Assembly: GCA_964036195.1 (NCBI GenBank)
Contig: OZ038451.1
Span: 17,446,747-17,510,746 of the forward strand
Reading direction: 5' to 3'
From: Sphaerolaimus hirsutus
Taxonomy: Eukaryota > Nematoda > Chromadorea > Monhysterida > Sphaerolaimidae
Length of the DNA: 64,000 bases
Part shown: one piece after another, positions 56,993 through 64,000 of the stretch
How the letters are laid out: every line of letters begins with the position of its first letter
Position numbering within the stretch: position 1 is the first letter of the stretch
The notes under the pieces: model-generated
The model's input: the letters and a program-made list of their open reading frames with translations, nothing else
What the model was told of the DNA's origin: nothing
Databases searched by the model: none
Position numbers and translations under genes: made by a program

Positions 56993-57599
56993 TAGGGTTG
57001 GCCGATGTTTTTTTTTAAACGTTTTTTAATTATTTTAAACATGACGTCCAAAATGTCGGCCGAAATTTTTAGTACTAAGCACTAGGTATTTTGCAAAATT
57101 TTTGCGCGCAAGCGCGCAATTTCACACACAAATTGACATTGGTGGTTGTTTTCATTGGTTTTGTTGCATTTTTAGTATCAAAACATCCATTTCTAGTTGC
57201 TACCATGGGTGAATAAGCCGACATATGTTGCTGTAATATATAATATTGAGGTAATGTGCTTCCATGTACCTCCACAGTGTGTAACTTCACTCCCAAAGTA
57301 ACAACCTCCTTTTATAACCTTGTTTGATCACTATTCCGTGCCAAACTTTACCTGAAGTCACGAACATTCGACTATAAGGCGATATACGAACGATATGTCG
57401 ATGAAAAATGGATATTTTTGACACAAATCACCACTTATAATGCTATCCCATGGCTCCACAGCCATTATATGGTCATATTTAACATCACAGAGTATTGCCA
57501 CTGTCTGATATACCTATATATGTTGACACTAGGTCATATCTGGGAGCTTTTTAAAAAAAACGTTTTTTTTATTAAAAAAACGTTTTTTTTCCAACCCTA
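56993..57599. mobile_element. hAT-type MITE, AACGTT family, TSD GTTTTGGG, nested in a relative
   Basis: TAGGGTTGGCCGATG to CCAACCCTA; GTTTTGGG at 56985-56992 and 57600-57607. The sequence on both sides (56,900-56,990 and 57,608-57,950) is a further diverged relative of the same core, so this is a nested insertion. Confidence 0.92.
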
Positions 57600-58041
57600 G
57601 TTTTGGGTCAACATATACAGGTACATTAGACTACTGGCAGTACTTTGTGATGTTATAAATAGCCACAGAATGGCTGTGGAGCTATGGGATAGCATTATAA
57701 GTGTTGATTTATGTCAAAAATATCCGTGTCGACTTGTTACATATATCGCCTTTTGTCGAATGTTCGTGACTTCAAGTGGAGTTGGGCATGGAAAAGTGCT
57801 TGAATAAGGTTATAAGAGCAGGGAAATACACAGTGATGTATCACACTGTACAGCTATATGGGGGCACATTGGCTGGATATTATATACTACACTAACATAT
57901 CACGGCTTATTATGACACAATAGCATAACACAACACTGGCCATCGCTGGTCTGTAATAGACTTTTGGTGCGGAATTCCCTGAACAAATAAACTGAGGATT
58001 GACCTAATTTAATTTGGACCTCGAAATACCCGCATGATGGG

Positions 58042-58716
58042 TAGGGATAGCCAATGTCTTTTTTTAACCGTCTTTTTTAAATGTCTTCTTTTTTTAAAGA
58101 CAGAGACATCAAAACCGTCTTTTTTGAAAATAGCAGCCAAAAATTTTAGGACTAAGCACTATGTATTTTGCAATTTTTGCGCACAAGCGCGCAATTTCAC
58201 ATGCACATTACCATTGGTGGTTGTTTTCATTGGTCTTTGAAGCATTTTTAGTGAAAAATCTTCCATTTGTTCACGCTATTGCATGATAATAAGCTGTGAT
58301 ATGTTTGTGTAGTATATAATATCCAGGCAATGTGCTCCCACATACTTCTACAGTGTGAAACATCACTCACACTGTATTAGCCTTCTCTTACAACCTTATT
58401 TGAGCACTATTCCATGCCGAACTTCACTTGAGTCGCAAACATTCGACAAAAGGCAATATGCATAATGAGTCGACATAAAAATGGATATTTTTGACAGAAA
58501 TCACCACTTATGATGCTATCCCATTGCTCCAAAGCCATTCTATGGCTATATTTAACATCACAAAGTACTGGTACTTGTCTGATATACCTGTATATGTTGT
58601 CTCATAACAATAATTGAGAGCTTTTAAAAAAAGACCATCTTTTTTTAAAAAATGTCTTTTTTAAATGTATTTTTTTAAGACAGGGTCGTTAAAAAGACAT
58701 TTTTTGGCCATCCCTA
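58042..58716. mobile_element. hAT-type MITE, AAGAC-array family, TSD ATGATGGG/ATTATGGG
   Basis: TAGGGATAGCCAATGTC to GGCCATCCCTA; 8-bp flanks differ at one base. Here the end arrays read TTTTTTAAAGAC rather than TTTAAAACG, over a related core. Confidence 0.88.
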
Positions 58717-58928
58717 ATTATGGGGGTTTATTATTTCGCCAGTATCATTTGATCGGGGTAAATTCAAGTGGGGCTTATTCAAGGGGGGCTTATTCGAGGG
58801 GGGTATTATTACGGCAGAAAGTTTCGTAAGGATCGTAGTAAATAGTAGGCATTTGGTTACCCAAAACAGGCAATAAATGTGTTAAACAGGATATATTTGG
58901 ACTTAAAAACGTAGATAGCTACACTAAC

Positions 58929-59633
58929 TAGGGTTGGAAAAAAAACGTTTTTTTTTAACTCAATGTTTTTTTTAAAAAAAAAACGTTTTTTTTTTAAAAA
59001 AAACGTTTTTTTTAAATAAAAAACGTTTTTTTTTAAAAGCTCCCAGATATAACCTTGTGTCAACATATATAGGTATATCAGACAGTGGCAATACTCTGTG
59101 ATGTTATATATGACCATATAATGTCTGTGGAGCCATGGGATAGCATTATAAGTGGTGATTTGTGTCAAAAATATCCATTTTTCGTCGACATATTGTTCGT
59201 ATATCGCCTTATAGTCAAATGTTCGTGACTTCAAGTCAGGTTTGGCACGGAATAGTGATCAAACAAGGTTATAAAACGAGGTTGTTACTTTGGGAGTGAA
59301 GTTACACACTGTGGAGGTACATGGAAGCACATTACCTCAATATTATATACTACAGCAACATATGACGGCTTATTCACCCATGGTAGCATATATAAATGGA
59401 TACTTTGATACTAAAAATGCCACAAAACCAATGAAAACAACCACCAATGTCAATTTGTGTGTGAAATTGCGCGCTTGCGCGCAAAAATTTTGCAAAATAC
59501 CTAGTGCTTAGTACTAAAAATTTCGGCCGATGTTTTTTTTTAAAAAAAAACATTTCGGACGTCATGTTTTTTTTTTAAAAAAAACGTTTTTTTTTAATAA
59601 AAAACGTTTTAAAAAAAACATCGGCCAACCCTA
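58929..59633. mobile_element. hAT-type MITE, AACGTT family, TSD ACACTAAC (inverted orientation)
   Basis: TAGGGTTGGAAAAAAAACG to CATCGGCCAACCCTA; ACACTAAC at 58921-58928 and 59634-59641. Reverse orientation relative to 53,177. Confidence 0.92.
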
Positions 59634-59639
59634 ACACTA

Positions 59640-60340
59640 ACTACCGGTAGTCTATGTGTATCAGTATCAGTAATAAATACATTATGTAAACATTGCATAC
59701 ATGATGTACATCATTCTGGAGGGGGTATTTCGAGGGGGGGTTATTATTTCCCCAGCCCATTTTGAGTGTGGGGGTTAATTCGAGGAGGGGGGTTAATTCG
59801 AGGGGAAGCGAAGTTAAAATATATAAATAAAAAGTAATTTCTCATCGCTTTTGCCATTTTACTTTGCATTTGCCATTTTACTTATCACTTCTCCACTGCG
59901 GAACTGGCCCCAGGCGACACAGTAATTTCACCGGGCATTTTCACATCCCCAGTAATACTATTCATTCCATGCAATTGCAATGTATTAAACATTCTTTTCA
60001 AAACATAAGTTCAATTTATCAGTTTTCAACTTCAACATAGTTGTGCGAGTGAAAGGGTCAACCAGTTACTAAAGCATTTTTGTCACCCAATAACAAGAAT
60101 TTCAGCGCCAGTGTATACTCTGCCATGCCACCAATACAAGATTCAGCAAAAGCGCGGCCAGACGCCAGAACCAGCGCCAAGATCCTGTTTCATCACTGAA
60201 GCCGACACCGGCATTGTTTTCCTATCAGCAATCGAACTGCGCAGTTTTCCACGGGCCGGAGGGCGGGGCACTGCATAAAATGCATGGAAGCAGGGCAGAT
60301 CATGAGCGAGCGATGCGAGAGCGGCGACTGAGGGCTCTAG
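59640..60340. other. Repeat fragments, no gene
   Basis: 59,715-59,810: one-sided G-run 'GGGGGTATTTCGAGG' end of the ACCGTATTTCC family. 59,840-59,925: fragment of the element that forms nested-gene intron E/F. 60,120-60,340 is GC-richer without a supported exon. Confidence 0.45.
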
Positions 60341-60345
60341 ATCTA

Positions 60346-60902
60346 CAGGGTGCGGCAATTTAGTCCTGCGCTCTAGATTTCGAATAACTTGTCACTGGGT
60401 GGTCGGATTAATGTCAAATTTTAGGTCAACATTAACAACTAAAAAGGAAAGGATCTCTGAAAATATGGCTGTGATAGCTCCACTCGTTCTCAAGTTATTC
60501 ATGGAAACGTGTAACTGTCACTTTTCCACCACCTAGCTTTACGACCAATTACGCAAGCGCCCGCCGATTTCCTTATAGGCATAGCGAATTGGTGGCGGGC
60601 GTGCACGCATTCTGGCATGCAGCTGTGAAAAGAAAATCAGAAAAAAAACTTGAAAAAACAATCCGATCCCGATCCCGGTCCCGAGAAGTCAATCCCGTTT
60701 GAACGATATCACAAGGTGGTGGAAAAGTGACAATTACGCGTTCACATGAATAACTTCTGAACGAGTGGAGCTATCGCAGTCGTGTTTTCAGGGATTCTTT
60801 CCTATTTAGTTGTTAATGTTGACCTAAAATTTGACATTAATCCGACAACCCAGTGACAAGTTATTCGAAATCTAGAGCGCAGGACTAAATTGCCGCACCC
60901 TG
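60346..60902. mobile_element. Foldback element, ~557 bp, with GGTCCC/GGGATC fragment inside
   Basis: CAGGGTGCGGCAATTTAGTC left; GACTAAATTGCCGCACCCTG right; arms about 190 bp. Inside, 60,660-60,710 carries CCCGATCCCGGTCCCGAG ending near CCCGTTTGAACG, a one-ended piece of the hAT MITE family. Flanks share only TAGAT. Confidence 0.82.
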
Positions 60903-61429
60903 TAGATTATTGCAAATCGTCATGGAGCGGGCTGTCATGTTCGAAGTGGTACCCGATTGAGAAAAAAACAGTGACTTTAATTTTCCAATCTAAGTTCAGA
61001 TCTTTGTGTATTTTCACGAGTAGGGTGTCAACGAAAACTTTTTTTTACGGAAAACGGAAACGGAATTTTTTTGTGCATATGCCGGAACACGGAAACGGAA
61101 AATACATTTGAGGGTTATAACAATTTGGAACAGTAACCACGCAGTACATATCCATATACGCACGATGGCAATTGCAAACTCAGCACAACAACATTTTGAA
61201 AAATGTCTACATGTGAAAGGGCCACATAGAAAATGACAACGCGGGCGTGTAAGTGAACTCCGGCAGCTGGGATGAAGTCGGTCGGCGGTGCACGCAGCCA
61301 GAGAGGCGGCGCAGCCCAGAATTGCGAGCCGAACAAGCGACGCTGCACAGCTAACGGCTAGGGAAGGAGCGAAGCGACGTGAGCGCGCGACAAAGACGCA
61401 TGCACAGCTGCGCCAACCGCCGCCCAGAG

Positions 61430-61920
61430 TTGTTCAAATCACTGAACTTTTTTCGAAGTATATATATGTAAAAGACGTTTTTACTCACAACCGAGTACAG
61501 ATAGTGTAAAATACTTTACAGACAATGTAAAATACGTACTTTTACCCGTATTCATGAGTAGATGTGAGTAAAATACCTTTTTCAGGGAAATGTAAAATCG
61601 AGTACTTTTTCTGCCGGAAAGTGGGTACTTGTTGCATGGAAAATGTAAGAGCTACTACTTTTTCCATGTGAGAGCGACTTTTACACTTGGAGGACCTAAC
61701 AGATGTCAATTTTAAATGATTTTTTAGTTTTTTAATAGGAAACTGATATCATTTCTTCATGTTCTCTTTATTCAATCAACAAAAAATACATTTCCTGCAC
61801 ACGTGTACTTTTCAAAAGTATGTACAGGTACTTTTTAAAAGTATATGTATATGTATTTTCGCAGTACTCGGGTATATGTATTTTTCGGGTAGATGTTAAT
61901 ATATTTTAACAACTGTGCCG
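61430..61920. mobile_element. TIR element with GTAAAATAC arrays
   Basis: Related to 33,345-33,825: GAGTTGTTCAAATC left, TTAACAACTGTGCC right; inside are many GTAAAATAC, GAGTACTTTT and AAAGTATATG words. Confidence 0.6.
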
Positions 61921-62120
61921 CGGCCGTCGCCTGACCCGCCGCTCGGTCAGCCGCCCGCAGCACCTACACAATGCCGCGCGGGTGCGGCGCGACCACTAGA
62001 ATTGTCCTGTCACAATCGAGTCTATTTTGAACCCAACTTGAAGACAACCGCAGCGAGATTCGCTGCGCAGCGTTGGGGTTATTCAGCAAGTGTTGCACAC
62101 TGGTAGACTGGCTGGATGTA

Positions 62121-62658
62121 TAGGGTGGCCCACGTCAGGCGCCCGGCTTCAATTGTCTCCCAACACGTCAATTTTCAATGAAAACTGCTCAAATTTGGTA
62201 TGGGGGTAAATAAATGTACCCCATTTGTTGTGTTAAGTGCACAGTTCCACATATCAAATTTTCATGTCAAAACGTGAAGCATAGTTTGATACGTGTTTGA
62301 ACGTGGCGCACAGGTTCAATCGTTTACCAAAGCACCAATTCTTCATAAAAAGGGTCCAAATTTGGCATGGCAGTAGATAAATCCACCCTTTTTAATATGT
62401 TAAGCGCACACATTCATATCTCTAAAATTTTCTCATTTATCACATCATATGCAACGTCACCCCACATGACCACCTACAATGGCACACGTTTAAGCATGTA
62501 AATATTAGACTTTTTACCGTTCCGACACGAAATCTTGCGATATGAAACTGTGCACTTAACACAACAAATGGGGTACCCATACCAAATTTGAGCAGCTTGC
62601 ATTGAAAATTGACGTGTTGGGAGCCAATTGAAACCGGGCGCATGACGTGGGCCACCCG
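62121..62658. mobile_element. Foldback element, ~0.54 kb
   Basis: AGGGTGGCCCACGTCAGGCG left; inverse CGCATGACGTGGGCCACCC right; arms match inward for about 120 bp (for example CAACACGTCAATTTTCA and its inverse). Confidence 0.8.
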
Positions 62659-62659
62659 G

Positions 62660-64000
62660 TAATTCCCCACTTGTTTATTACGACCATCTTTTTTACTTTT
62701 CGTTATTCTTGATAAGGCACTGCCGCTAGACAAGGCGCAAGCTTGATACCGGGGGCGGGGGGTGCCAATAGAAGGAACCTTGCTTGCAGAACGCGGCAAC
62801 TGAAAAAATGATAGCATCGGATACATGGACAGGTGATTTCTCATGTGTTTGAAAATGAAACGTTTGTTTAAGGCAGAAGATTTAGATAGCCAAATTGGGT
62901 ATTTTGCAATTTTGCGTGCATCACTGCGTAACTGGATGTAACTATAAACAATATTTTCGAGTACTGCTTAACATTTCATGAAAATAAAAAATTGGCGAGC
63001 GATCGGTTGCGTGCAAGACTTTCTATATGACCTGAGTTGACTCGGTTTGTGTCGGCTTTCAGGGGAAGTCAATTTTGGAGCCAGTTGAGCCGATATTTGT
63101 GACAAATTGATTCTGTTAAATGCGGGCGCGGGGCAGAGGCAGTCATGCAGTTATATCTTATTTATTTAACTCCAGAACCGCTGAGCCAAAGTCCTTTATG
63201 TTTGTCAATACATGACATTCTTTCATGTTGAAGCTAGCATGAAAATCCAAGATACTTATATTTCTCTAGATGGCACGAAAAGGACATGCTAGATTACACT
63301 TGGAAGAAACAATCTAAGCGTGCAATAAAATATTTCCAAAGAAATAGTATTTTTTGGCGCGGGGAATTTTTAAATGTTTTTCCTATCGAAGCCTACAGAG
63401 CAAAATCCATGTAGTTGTATTTTTCTGAAGCAACCTTACTTACAATCAAGACTGGAGTTATTTATGTGGTTAGCACCTTCTTCTGTGTGGCCAGACAGGC
63501 TGCCAGTTTGAAGCTGCTAATCTTGGTCAATTCCCTGAAACTATTTATCATTTAAATACCAAAATGCTTGTGAATGCAAAGATGAAAAAGTGCAAAATAT
63601 GCATTAGTACTGAAAATTTTGGCCGTGGACTTTTTAGAGGTGAAAATAATTCCGGCCATCCCTAGAAAAGGCCGAGATCAACATTCACATTTTCCAGGAC
63701 TGGGACTTCCTTTTTGCATATTAAGACCCCTTTCACATAACCTTTCAAAACACTTGGCAACCTGGATTGAATTGAGACAATGTTATCTGAGCTGGCAACG
63801 CAAAAAAGTTTTGGGGGGTTGGAGGGAGGTTCACGGGGGTTCAATATATAGGCTTTTTCACGGTGTAGAAGGTAGAAAAAAGGGAAAAAATCGCTAAAAA
63901 TAGGGCAAATATAGCTAAAATAGGCAACAAAATTGAAATTTTTGCATGTGAACATACAATTCCCGACACAAATTGACATTGGTGGTTGGTTTTCATTGGT
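62660..64000. other. No gene recognised
   Basis: Mixed AT-rich DNA with a one-sided fragment of the CCCCTTTCACA element near 63,727 and, at the right edge (63,965-64,000), the core word of the AACGTT hAT family (ACAAATTGACATTGGTGGTT). Confidence 0.4.

Noticed and set aside
60346-60902. 8-bp target duplication for the CAGGGTGCGGC foldback
   Set aside because: TAGATCTA versus TAGATTAT matches only in the first five bases.
1-64000. tRNA, rRNA or other structured RNA genes
   Set aside because: Looked for A/B-box and cloverleaf-like sequence and long conserved rRNA words by eye; nothing convincing, though a covariance-model search would be needed to exclude them.

Overview
The window is animal-type nuclear DNA: spliced genes with GT-AG introns (one GC-AG), AT-rich introns around GC-rich exons, and very dense non-autonomous DNA transposons. 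A marine invertebrate is plausible because of the intron-forming repeats and the many terminal-inverted-repeat (TIR) elements with strings of C or G, but I cannot name the species from sequence alone.

Layout. 1-5.5 kb: a divergent gene pair. On the minus strand is a family-B, protein-primed-type DNA polymerase of the Polinton/Maverick or adintovirus kind, cut into at least 15 small exons and running off the left edge. On the plus strand is an unidentified two-exon gene whose start codon lies 8 bp from the polymerase start. 5.5-27 kb: almost entirely repeats (foldback elements, a triplicated 568-bp unit, a GATAGATAG/G-run minisatellite, a ten-unit 168-bp satellite), with a terminal exon of an unknown basic protein (about 11.4 kb, plus) and two related RRM exons (16.9 and 18.2 kb, minus). 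27.9-38.7 kb: a complete mevalonate kinase gene (minus, 12-13 coding exons, TATA promoter near 38.71 kb). Its last intron holds a second complete minus-strand gene of six exons, function unknown. 38.7-64 kb: repeats, a few GC-rich promoter-like stretches, no convincing gene.

Three things stand out. First, one intron of mevalonate kinase and two introns of the nested gene coincide with TIR elements. Two of these have ends reading CAG|GTGCCA...CCAG|, the behaviour expected of introners (transposons that make introns). One of these families also forms the 168-bp satellite at 18.7-20.4 kb. Second, at least twelve hAT-type miniature elements can be closed by eye from TAGGG/CAGGG/TAGTG termini and 8-bp target duplications (one with a single mismatch). 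Unrelated-looking families share one plan: a hAT terminus followed by an expanded array of a short, often palindromic word (CGATAT, GGTCCC, GGGATC, AACGTT, GGCGCC). Third, the polymerase is heavily intron-split, which is unusual for its family.

How the genes fit together: mevalonate kinase is a cytosolic or peroxisomal enzyme of isoprenoid synthesis and has no evident functional link to its nested gene or to the transposon-related pair at the left edge.
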